Shown here one piece after another: positions 1 to 8,335 of a stretch of DNA of 64,000 bases (its first letter is position 1; each line of letters starts with the position of its first letter). The notes beneath the pieces were generated by a model that ran no database searches, was not told the origin of the DNA, and worked only from the letters and a program-made list of their open reading frames with translations. Origin of the DNA: Diacronema lutheri (taxonomy: Eukaryota > Haptophyta > Pavlovophyceae > Pavlovales > Pavlovaceae); the NCBI GenBank assembly GCA_019448385.1, contig JAGTXO010000027.1:372001-436000 (forward strand), written 5' to 3'. The translations under genes were made by a program, and so were the position numbers.

Positions 1-2
1 GC

Positions 3-242
3 TTCATCGACGAGAGCTACACGGCGCAGGACTGCAGCAAGTGCGACGGCAAGAGCTGCTGCGACTTCTTCACCAAGACGCGCCGGCAGGTCCGCGTGCG
101 CAAGCACGACCCGTCGAGCCCGATGACCAACCGCGTCGTCAAGACGCTCGTGCGCTGCGCGTGGTGCCGAACCATCTTTGACCGTGACTTCAACGCCGCG
201 CGCAACATCTACAAGAAGGCGCTCGAGCTGCGCGGGCCGTGA
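3..242 (+). CDS. Fanzor/TnpB-like RNA-guided nuclease, C-terminal end (partial)
   Basis: Frame 3 is open from the window edge to a TGA at 240-242, giving about 79 residues with no start in view. It carries a zinc-ribbon pattern: YTAQDCSKC early on, then VRCAWCR about 40 residues later, so two CxxC pairs. Directly after comes IFDRDFNAARNI. In TnpB and eukaryotic Fanzor proteins the target-nucleic-acid-binding zinc ribbon sits between RuvC-II and RuvC-III, and RuvC-III reads DRDxNAAxNI, so the third catalytic Asp appears present. The tail ends in KKALELRGP, a normal short C-terminus. RuvC-I and RuvC-II must lie upstream of the window. Known Fanzors cleave DNA guided by a noncoding RNA encoded next to the gene. 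An IS605-type bacterial OrfB is less likely given eukaryotic surroundings and codon use like the neighbours. Fanzor class (1 or 2) cannot be decided. Confidence 0.8.
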   Translation, partial: FIDESYTAQDCSKCDGKSCCDFFTKTRRQVRVRKHDPSSPMTNRVVKTLVRCAWCRTIFDRDFNAARNIYKKALELRGP

Positions 243-247
243 GCGAC

Positions 248-314
248 GGGGCTGCCGCCGGACACGAGCGCGCGCGCGCGCGCACCGCGCGCTCGTGTCC
301 GGCGGCGCAGCCCC
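248..314. repeat. Long inverted repeat just after the Fanzor-like stop codon
   Basis: Arms at about 248-271 and 289-314 pair over about 24 bp; the right arm has two extra bases. The loop is about 17 nt and GC-rich. It starts six bases after the stop codon. It could be a transcript-end structure, part of a guide RNA, or an element end. Confidence 0.7.
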
Positions 315-1456
315 CTCGCCGCTCGCTCGCGCCCGAGCTGACGCGCGCGGCCGCGCGCGTGGCGAGCTCCTCCGCTCGCCACGCACCGCGGTTGCCGACG
401 CGCGCTCGCGCAAGCACCACCACCACGCCGCAAGGCGCACAGACCTGCACGCTCCGTACGGCGGCGCTGCTGTCGGAGGCAAGTTGCTTGCCTTCAGCAG
501 CAGGCCGTCGGGCCGATCCGCCCCGTGCGTGTGCACGGGGCGGTCGGGCACTTGGGTACCCGCGTCCGCGGATCGCGCGCGCACAGGCGCGCGCGGCTGC
601 GTTCGCGCACAGGCCGCTACTAGGTGTGCGGTCCCCTCTGCTCGGAGTTTGCGCCGATGGCACAGGCCGCCGGCGTCACGCAAACGAGGTCACATCGTCT
701 GCCGCAGTTTGGGCGAGCCCAGTTTGGGCGAGCCCAGCTGTGGGCCCCCGACCGTGCTGGTCGGGGGCGCGTTGCTTTCTGGATGCGGCGGCCCCAGAGA
801 GCGCGCCCCTGCCCCTGTGGAGAGCGTGCGTGCGCGCGCCGACCGCAGGGGCCAGGGTTGCGATCATGTATGGGGCGCACAGGCGCCCTATATATGTCGA
901 CGCGCCGCATCCTCAAGCGCAGGTCCTCAAGGCCGGCATCGGCTCGAACGACTCGGCCGCAATGCCGCGCGCGCGCGGCTGCCGTCCGAAGGCAGCTAGC
1001 TTTCCAACGCACCCGCTCACGCTTGATCGCGGCCGTGGGAGCTGCTCGCCGACATGCTGCAGCGGGTCGCACGCGCGTCGCCGGAGCTCGAGACTCTCGA
1101 GCGCGGCGAGAAGCACGACCCATCTTTGCGAGCACGCACTCACGAGCCGTCGGCTTGCGCGCGTGCGCGCCGAATGTGCATGCACATGCGCTCGCACTTC
1201 CGAGGCCGGCCCTTCCGAATTCCGATGGATGACAAGTGACAAGGCGATTGCAAGCCAACGAAACGCACGAGCACAGAGGTGGGCAGGGAAATGGGAGAGG
1301 CGAGAGCGGGTGGAGGGCAAGTTACGCAGGCCGTGGCGCACATTTCAAGGTCTTCCCGAGCGACCGGCAACTCGCCGACAGGCGAGCCCCTGCGCGTGGG
1401 CGCGACGACGGTATGAGGCGGTGCGGACAAGCTTGGCCGTTGGCAGGGAACTATCA
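315..1456. other. Intergenic stretch with several hairpins and a TATA-like box
   Basis: No gene is supported here; the long open frames are a product of high GC. Visible structures are a 7-bp stem (AGGCAAG/CTTGCCT) near 478-494, an 11-bp stem with a GTGT loop at 518-543, two tandem copies of AGTTTGGGCGAGCCC near 706-735, and a 10-bp stem with a GTGCT loop at 744-768. CCTATATATG near 888-897 is TATA-like, but lies about 560 bp before the next start codon. Confidence 0.5.
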
Positions 1457-2246
1457 ATGGCGGCCGCTCCGAATGCGGCCCGCGGGAACAACGGCGAGGA
1501 GGACGACTTTGAGGATGTCGGTGCGCGCGCCGCACCTCACCGGCCGTCCATTCTGCGAGCTACGCGTGCGGCCTGCGCGCACCGTGCTCGCCGCCACCAC
1601 CGCCGACTTCGCGTCAGCATTGAGGCGCGTGCGCCTCACCGCCCTGCGCGCCGGCCCACCACCCTCCCGCCGCCGCCGCCGCCGCTGTGCAGTGCACGAC
1701 TCGGGCGAGCCGCTCGAGGGTGTGCTCGACGCGGAGGAGCTAGACTTTGATGGCCACGAGGACGTGATGCTCGCGTCGGCGCCCGCCGATGAGCTCGGCA
1801 TCGTGCTCGGCGCGCTCGAGGACGTGATCATGGACGATAGCTTCAATGAGCGAATCGACGCCTTCATGCGCGCGCACTGCTCCACGTTCGAGTCGGTCGA
1901 CGAGAACAAGCACGAGCACATGACGCTCTTCACCGAGTATACGGCGCTGCTCGAGCGGTACATCCAGGCGAAGATGGAGGCGGCGATCCCGGGATTTGAC
2001 ATGACCGCGCTCTGCGCGCTCATCAAGGCGCAGGGCGCGGACCTCAATATTGATCTCGAGGCGCTCGGCGCGTACGGCGACTTCCAGGCCTTCAAGGAGA
2101 TGATGGTGAGCTACCGGCAGGAGGTACGCCCTGATGCCGGCCTCAGCCTTACCGGCGCCGCGCTCCACCTGTGGCACGACGACGACGACGACGGCCTGCC
2201 AATGCCTGAGCTCGAGCTCTCCATCTCGTCGCCCGTGCGGCCATAA
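1457..2246 (+). CDS. ARL2BP: ARL2-binding protein homologue (BART domain)
   Basis: Two exons, 1457-1520 and 1693-2246, joined by a GTGCGC...GTGCAG intron, give 205 residues. Exon 1 supplies a short acidic N-terminus ending EEDDFEDV. From about residue 50 the protein matches the BART domain: LEDVIMDDSFNERIDAFMR, then a stretch with ENK, LLERYIQAKMEAAIPGFDM, and GDFQAFKEMMVSYRQE, each the counterpart of human ARL2BP blocks (EDIIMDDEF, IPEFNM, TDFLAFKEMFLDYR). Human ARL2BP is 163 residues; this one has a slightly longer N-terminus and an Asp-rich tail. The family binds GTP-loaded ARL2/ARL3 and acts at mitochondria and the ciliary base, so its presence fits a flagellated cell. Splicing was chosen because it removes an Arg/Pro-rich filler and keeps frame. 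Confidence 0.88.
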
Positions 2247-2325
2247 AAGTAGCTCGTGCATCTCATGCCCCTTCCTGTGACTGTCCAGCCTCCGGCGCAC
2301 CCGATGCCGCCCCCGCCGGACCGCA

Positions 2326-3258
2326 TCACGCGCTGCCGACCTCGAGCGCGCCCACGTGCCCGCGAGCGGCGAGCGCGCGCTCGAGCGGCGCGCTGAGCTC
2401 GATGGCAAAGGCAGTGCCGCGCGTGGGGATCGTGCGCACGAGCGCGGCGCGGCAGCCGTCGGCCTTGTCGTCGAACGAGACGACGCGCATCGTCCGCGCG
2501 CTCTCGGAGAGCAGCACGCCCGCCACGCCGACGTAGGCCGCGCAGCGCGAGCGTACGACGCGCATCGCTGCGCCGTGCAGCTCGAGCGCACGCACGCGCA
2601 TGCCGCATGCGAGCGCGCGCGCGAGTTGCGCGACGTCATCGCGGCCCATCGTGGCGACAACTGCCTCGGCGTGCGCGCACCAGCTCGCGTTCTGCTGCAG
2701 CACGTCCTGCTCGCGCGGCTCGCTGCCGCCGTCCGCGTCGGCGGCAAGCGCGCGCGCGGCGCGTCGGCCGAGGGCGAGACGGCCGGCGCGAGGCTTGGCG
2801 CGCCGCTTGGCCGCACGCTTGGCACGCAGCACCGCGCGCGGGTCGTCGAGCAGCACGGCCTTGCCCGCCAGCTTCGCCTCGGCGATCCGCGCGGCCTGCC
2901 TGTCCTCGTCGTTGCCGCGCCGCCCGTGCTCGCCGAGCAGCTGGGCGCGCACGTATGCGTCAATGTGCTCGCGCGCGGGGCCGCCCCGCGAGCGGCCTAC
3001 TAGGCGTGCGGAGCTCACGCGCTCGCCCAGCGCCGCGTACAGCGAGGACGAGTCGACCGCGCCGGCCGCGCCGGCCGCGCCGGCCGCGCCGGCCGCCGGC
3101 GCAGGCGGCGCGCGCCGCTCGTCGCGCGCTCCGTGCGCGGCGTCCAGGGCCTCGAGAGCGCGTGCGCGCCGCGCGCGCTGCTCTTCCACGGGGTCGGGCG
3201 GCAGCGCCTCCGCCGCCGGCGCTGGTTCGAAGGCGAGCAGGCGCACCATGCGCGTCAC
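2326..3258 (-). CDS. POP4: RNase P/MRP subunit p29 (POP4/Rpp29)
   Basis: A single exon of 310 residues. The N-terminal two thirds is Ala/Arg-rich with a basic stretch near residues 140-170, as expected for an RNA-binding extension. The C-terminal ~95 residues form the p29 Sm-like barrel: MRVRALELHGAAMRVVRSR, YVGVAGVLLSESARTMRVVS, then RAALVRTIPTRGTAFAIEL, matching the GIxGIVVxETxNTF...VIPKxxxVFxxEI pattern of Pop4. Members help process the 5' end of pre-tRNA and pre-rRNA in the nucleus. Met-1 is at 3258; Met-4 (3249) is an equally good start. It lies head-to-head with the Pol I subunit gene, with 72 bp between starts, and tail-to-tail with the ARL2BP gene. Confidence 0.85.
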   Translation of the reverse strand: MTRMVRLLAFEPAPAAEALPPDPVEEQRARRARALEALDAAHGARDERRAPPAPAAGAAGAAGAAGAVDSSSLYAALGERVSSARLVGRSRGGPAREHIDAYVRAQLLGEHGRRGNDEDRQAARIAEAKLAGKAVLLDDPRAVLRAKRAAKRRAKPRAGRLALGRRAARALAADADGGSEPREQDVLQQNASWCAHAEAVVATMGRDDVAQLARALACGMRVRALELHGAAMRVVRSRCAAYVGVAGVLLSESARTMRVVSFDDKADGCRAALVRTIPTRGTAFAIELSAPLERALAARGHVGALEVGSA

Positions 3259-3330
3259 AGGCCGACCGCCATCGCGGTAAGGTTACGCGTGCACCACGTC
3301 GACGGCCTCGCCGCCGACGGTGGCGCGGCC
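3259..3330. promoter_or_regulatory. Candidate bidirectional promoter, POP4/RPA43
   Basis: Only 72 bp separate the two divergent start codons. Both genes serve nucleolar RNA work, so a shared promoter is plausible. No TATA box is visible. If RPA43 has an undetected 5' exon the arrangement changes. Confidence 0.4.
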
Positions 3331-4187
3331 ATGTTCGAGCGCACGCGCGTGCGCCTGCGGATGCACGTCCTTCCGGGCGCGTTGAGCAATGTGGAGGGCG
3401 CGCTCCGCTCGCAGCTCAACCAGTCGATCCTGAAGTGCGCGCGCGCCCGACGCCGCGGCGGCCGCGTGCCGCGCGTGGCGGAGCGGCGCTCGCGCGTGGC
3501 GGGCATCGCGCGCGCCTACACACCGCGCGCGGGTCACGCGGCCGATCGCGCGCGCAGATACGTGCCCGCGCTCGAGGGTGTGCCGCTCGCCTTCACCAGC
3601 CTGCGCGCGCTCAAGGCGCACGCACGCATCCAGGACGAGCTCCCCGACCTTCACATGCCCGTCGAGGTCGTCGTCCTGCTCTTCCGGCCAAAGGTCGGCA
3701 CCGTCCTCGGTGCGGGCGCGCACGCGCGCGCTCTGCTGTTGCCGCGCCGGGCGACGTGCGTGTCCGCACCGCGTCGCCGCGTGGTGCTGTGCACGCGGCC
3801 GCTCAGCGGAGTGCTCTATTCGCACTCGCGCGCGCGGTGTACGCAGAGGGTATCGTGACGCGCAGCAGCCGCGACGTTGTGAGCGTGCTCGTGCTCAGCG
3901 TGTTCACCGCGTCCATCCGGCTCGGCGGCGCGTCCGGCGGCGCGCACGCGCGCGAGGGCGACCGCGTCCGCTTCTCGGTGAGCGGTGTCGGCGTCGCGAG
4001 TGATCTAATCACGCTGGCCGGCATCGAGCTCGTCGTAGTTGCGCACGCGGACGGTGGCGCGTCGCGCTCGATCTCGCGCTCCAAATCGCACAAGCGCGGC
4101 GCGGAGCGGGGTACCTGCGCCGAGCCGGCAACGCACGATGCGCACGCGGCAAAGCGGAGAAAGCGCATTGAGAAATCGCGGGCATGA
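3331..4187 (+). CDS. POLR1F: DNA-directed RNA polymerase I subunit RPA43
   Basis: Three exons (3331-3434, 3558-3709, 3847-4187) with GTGCG...GCAG introns sum to 198 residues in frame. The RPB7-N-like part reads LRMHVLPGALSNVEGALRSQ, LNQSILK joined to YVPALEGVPLAF, and then FRPKVGTVL joined to EGIVTRSSRDVVSVLV. In RPA43 the same order is LNxSLLKYxxxLxGVPLAY...FxPKxGxxLxGxVxxxSxxHIxxLV. Both splice junctions restore these motifs exactly, which is why they were chosen. The second half is the OB-like domain (SVFTASIRL, DRVRFSVSGVG) and a basic Arg/Lys tail. RPA43 pairs with RPA14 in the Pol I stalk and contacts the initiation factor Rrn3. The start Met may be internal if a 5' exon was missed. Confidence 0.82.
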
Positions 4188-4230
4188 CTTGCTGTGTCGC
4201 TTAACTCAGTTTTTCCTCTCTTTGAATTTT

Positions 4231-5480
4231 TTGTATTATCCCCATACAAGGCTTTTGAACAGCTGCGAGGCACCGTGGTCCCCGTCGGCGCGGCGCGCGC
4301 CGGCGCGGCCGTGCCGGCCGGCAGCTTCGAAACGCCGGCTGCCTTGACGACGCCTGCCTTTGCCATCCAGGCTGCGCCCTCGCGCTCTGCTGGCCGCGCT
4401 CCGCGCGCCCCGCCGCCCCTGCCCATCGACTGCGCCGGCACCGCGAACAACGTACTTTTCGCCCCGGTCGGTGGGTTTGGGGGTGGCGGGGCGCGCGCGC
4501 ACGGCCGCACGAGCGACGGCGGCGTGGCCTTCTCTACGACGAAACCTTCGCTTGCGACGGCTGCGCCCTCGCGCTCTGCTGGCCGCGCTCCGCGCGCCCC
4601 GCCGCCCCTGCCCATCGACTGCGCCGGCACCGCGAACAACGTACTTTTCGCCCCGGTCGGTGGGTTTGGGGGTGGCGGGGCGCGCGCGCACGGCCGCACG
4701 AGCGACGGCGGCGTGGCCTTCTCTACGACGAAACCTTCGCTTGCGACGGCTGCGCCCTCGCGCTCTGATGGCCGCGTTCCGCGCGCCCCGCCGCCCCTGC
4801 CCATCGACTGCGCCGGCACCGCGAACAACGTACTTTTCGCCCCGGTCGGTGGGTTTGGAGGTGGCGGGGCGCGCGCGCACGGCCGCACGAGCGACGGCGG
4901 CGTGGCCTTCTCTACGACGAAACCTTCGCTTGCGACGGCTGCGCCCTCGCGCTCTGATGGCCGCGCTCCGCGCGCCCCGCCGCCCCTGCCCATCGACTGC
5001 GCCGGCACCGCGAACAACGTACTTTTCGCCCCGGTCGGTGGGTTTGGGGGTGGCGGGGCGCGCGTGCGCGGCCACGCGGCCAGCATCGCGGCGCTTGCCA
5101 CGCTGGCGGCGGGTGGCGGTGCGCTTCGCCGCGGCGGCAGGGGGCTGCGACGCGGCGGGGAGGGCGGCGGCTCGCTGGCGGCGGGCGTCGCGCTCTGCAG
5201 CGGCGGCGGGCGGCTTGGCGACGTGGCAGGCGGCGGCTCGGGGGTGGCGGTCGTCGCCGACGATCTTCGGGCCTCGGCGTGCGCGTGCGCGTCGGCCGGT
5301 GGTGTGATTGACGGCGGCCACCGGTGCGGCGGCGCGCGGGCGGCGGCGCGCGGTGGCTAGGCGCGTGTGGGCCTTTGGGCCTGCTCCGCCTGGCGCCTCG
5401 CTGCGCACTTCCTGACCCCATCTGTTGACCCGTCGGAAAGCGTCGTTAGTATTATCCCCATACCCATACTAACGACTTGC
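4231..5480. repeat. Tandem 189-bp repeat locus
   Basis: Units begin at 4371, 4560, 4749 and 4938 (GCTGCGCCCTCGCGCTCT start) and are almost identical; the last fades at about 5065, so there are about 3.7 copies. 189 is a multiple of three and the array is open in several frames on both strands, so openness does not show coding. Flanks at 4250-4360 and 5060-5360 resemble parts of repeats at 35.9-36.2 kb and 51.4-51.9 kb (minus-strand reading RLGDVAGGG versus RYSGVAGGG, with RASACA nearby). The 15-mer GTATTATCCCCATAC occurs on both sides, near 4231 and 5450. I call it a dispersed repeat with an amplified core; a fast-evolving repeat protein is the alternative. Confidence 0.6.
5442..5476. repeat. 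Hairpin with 11-bp stem
   Basis: GTCGTTAGTAT at 5442-5452 pairs with ATACTAACGAC at 5466-5476 across a 13-nt loop that contains TATCCCCATACCC. It marks the right edge of the tandem-repeat locus. Confidence 0.6.
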
Positions 5481-5643
5481 ATCACAGGCGGGTCAGCAGG
5501 GGGGACAAACGGAGCGAGCGAAAGAGAGCGCGCAACGTCGGGCCGAAGTCAGGGCGTCGACCCTGTGCACGCCGGCAATTTTTTGTATCAGTCGATCGTA
5601 GGTGTGTGCGCTCCCGGCCTCCCGCGGAACAGCCCGCGCGCAC

Positions 5644-8081
5644 TCACGTGTTGCCGCCCGCGCCGACGCCAGACTCTCGCTCGCTCGCGCGCGCGCCTGC
5701 GAGCGCGCGTGTGCCAAGCGCGAGCGCGATTGCGCACAGGATACCGAGCTCAATTGCGAGCACGGTGACGATCGCGTTGCAGAGCGCGCGCAGCGCGGCG
5801 GACGCTCCGACGGCGAGCTCGCGCCTCGCGGCGGCGTGCAGGCAGAGGAGCGCGCTGACGAGCACTGTGTAGGCCGTGACGGCAAGGCTGAGTGTGGGCG
5901 AGTGCAGCACGGCGAGCGCGATCGCGGGCGGAGGCCGCGCGCAGCGCGGTGCGGCGCGCGCGAAGAGTGCGCCGCCCGCCGCGCCGGCCGCGCCGACCGC
6001 GCCGACCGCGCTGGCGGCGCTGCTCGCCACCCCAATCGTCGCGGCGTGGCCGCCGTCCGCTGCCGCACTCGCCGGTGCGCCGCCGCCGCCGTCGCGCCGC
6101 GCGAGCGCGCCGCGCGCGCGCGCCGCGCCGGGCGTCGCCGCGGCGAGCGCCGCTGCGCTTGCGCCCGCGCCGCCCGCGCGCACGTGCTCGAGGCGGAGCT
6201 CGGCGAGGCGCCCGGCCATGGGCACGGCGACGCCGAGCAGCGCGACGATCACGCCCACGTCGGCGAACGCGAATGCGGCGACGGACGTGCGCACGCGCGC
6301 CGAGCGCCAGTGGATGGACGACCACACGGCCGCCGCGGCAAGCACGAGCGTGGCGTGGACGGCGAGGAGGAGAACCCACAGCGGGAACGCGCGCGCGAGC
6401 GGCCGGAGCGCGCGCACGCACCGCAGGCCGTGCGTGCGCTGCTCTGCCTCGGCGCTGCCGTGTCGCGCCGCCGGCCGCGCCTCGCCGCCTTGGTCGCACG
6501 CGCCGCCGCCGCCGCCGCCGCCGGTCGCGCCGAGCGCGCGCGCCGGCGGGCCACGCGTGAGCGCGACGACGGCGACTGCAAGGCCGAGCGCAAGCGCGGC
6601 GGAGCAGACGTGGAGCGCGGTGCACGCGCTGACAAGCCGATGGAGGAACCAGTGCGACCACGGCCAGTCGGGCTCGTGCGGGTACGCGAGCGCGTCCGCG
6701 AGCCCGCGCCAGCTCCACGCCAGCCCCCACACCCACGCGACGAGCGCGAGCGGAAGGCGGCGGAGGGCGCCGCGGCTCGGCCGCACGCGCAGCAGCGCGA
6801 GCATGCGAAAGTCGAGCAGCGGCAGCGGCAGCAGCACGGGCACGGCGGGCGGTGCGCACTGCGCGCCTGCGCCCGACGCCGTGCGCGCGACCGCCGCCGT
6901 GTGCGCGAGCTGGTGCGCGTTGAACGCGCACGCGAGCGCGTTGGTCACGGCCGCGCCGAAGCACCAAAGTTGCAACCGGTCACCGCCCCATGCCTCTCCG
7001 TCGGGCGGCGCGCCGTCGGCGCCGTCGGCACCGCTGCCGAGCGCGCGCCCGCCGTCGATGCTCGCACCGTGCGCGAGGATCGCGATCAGCGGCACGCTGA
7101 GCGCGCACGCGCCCAGCCGCTCGCGGCGCGTGCGGCGCGCCTGGCGCGTCGGGGCGGGGTCGGTCGGTTGGGCGGTCGGTTGGGCGGTCAGGCGCGGCCG
7201 GATGGCGCGTGGACGGAACGAGGGGCGGGGCCGCTCGGAGCGGCGACGGACGCCAGCGCGGTGCGACGCGCGCGCGTCGCGCCCCTCACCTTGGCCGCGA
7301 GCGCCTGAAACTGGTCGCGCAGCTCGCCCTCGAGGCCGCCGCCGCGCGCCGGCGCGCCGCGCGCGCCGCCGCGCGCGCTGCCGGCGCGTGCCGCGAGCAG
7401 CGCGACGGCCCACGGCGGCGCGAAGGCGGGCAGCTCGTCGTCGTCCTCCTCCGCCCCCGCGCCACCCACCGCCGCCATCGTGGCCGAGCGCCCTGGCTCC
7501 TCCTCCTCGTCGTCCTCGCCGGAGAGCCGCGAGGCGCACGCGCCGAGCTCCGCGACCGCGTCGTCGTCGTCGGCGCCGCTCCAGTCGCCCGCCCAGCCGC
7601 CGGTCCAGCCGGCAAACCCGCCCTCGTCTCCGCCACGCGCCTCGGCCACCGCGTCGCGCGCCGCCGCCCGAGGCCGCCTCGAGGCGGCCGTGGATCGCCT
7701 GCCGCTGAAGTGTCCCGGCTCCGCGGTCTCGCGACGCGCGCGCGCGCTCGCCGCGCACTTGCCACGGCGGGCGTCCAACGGCAGCGCGACGAGCGGTGGC
7801 AACGGATCGAGCGCGCGCGTGGGCACCGGCGCGGCGGGCGCCGGCGGCGATGGCGCCTCGGCGTCGCCGCTGCGTTCGGCCGCCGCGGCGCGGCCGCTGC
7901 CGCCGCGGTGGTCGGCAGCGTCGATGTCCTCGTCCGAGTCGAGCGAGAGCGCGCTGTGCACCGAAGGTGCGCGCACCTCGCCGCGTGCGTCGGCCGACTC
8001 GGCTGGCATCATGGCGTTCAGCAGCGCGCGGAAACGCGAACCGAGCGCCTCACCGTCGGCAACGGACGACTCGTCCGCCAT
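5644..8081 (-). CDS. Multi-pass membrane protein of unknown function
   Basis: Two exons, 8081-7290 and 7140-5644, are joined by a 149-bp intron (GTGAGG...GCCAG) in phase 0, giving 762 residues. Exon 1 is soluble and low-complexity: an acidic N-terminus (MADESSVADG, LDSDEDIDAAD), a WTGGWAGDWSGADDDD stretch and a short helix EGELRDQFQALAAK just before the junction. Exon 2 has about eight hydrophobic segments, among them ALVAWVWGLAWSWRGL, ALALGLAVAVVAL, FPLWVLLLAVHATLVLA, VGVIVALLGVAVPM and a final pair near LVSALLCLH and VTVLAIELGILCAIALAL. An Ala/Gly-rich loop of about 90 residues separates the last two from the others. I recognise no family; transport or signalling roles are both open. The C-terminus ends ESGVGAGGNT. 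Confidence 0.65.
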
Positions 8082-8335
8082 CCTGGCGCACGTTTGGACG
8101 GGGACGACAACGACTGAGTCTGAGACCCCGTCCTCTACACCACACACGACAAGGAGCAGGCAGACATCACGCGCTACGCTGGATGGGCCGCCGCCTCGCG
8201 GCATGCCCTAAATGCGGGGCCACGCCAAGCTCTGCGCGCCCCGCCTGCCCCCAGAACGAGGACAGAATGAACCTGGGACAGCGTACGCGCCACAGCCTCG
8301 CGCCGCGATGTGCGCAACGCGCGCGCGCGCCGCGC

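Noticed and set aside
178-1750. Very long open frames on both strands between the Fanzor end and ARL2BP
   Set aside because: They are Arg/Ala/Pro filler with no conserved motif; high GC removes stop codons.
4194-5360. A 388-residue plus-strand protein over the 189-bp array
   Set aside because: Several other frames on both strands are equally open, and the flanks match dispersed repeats.
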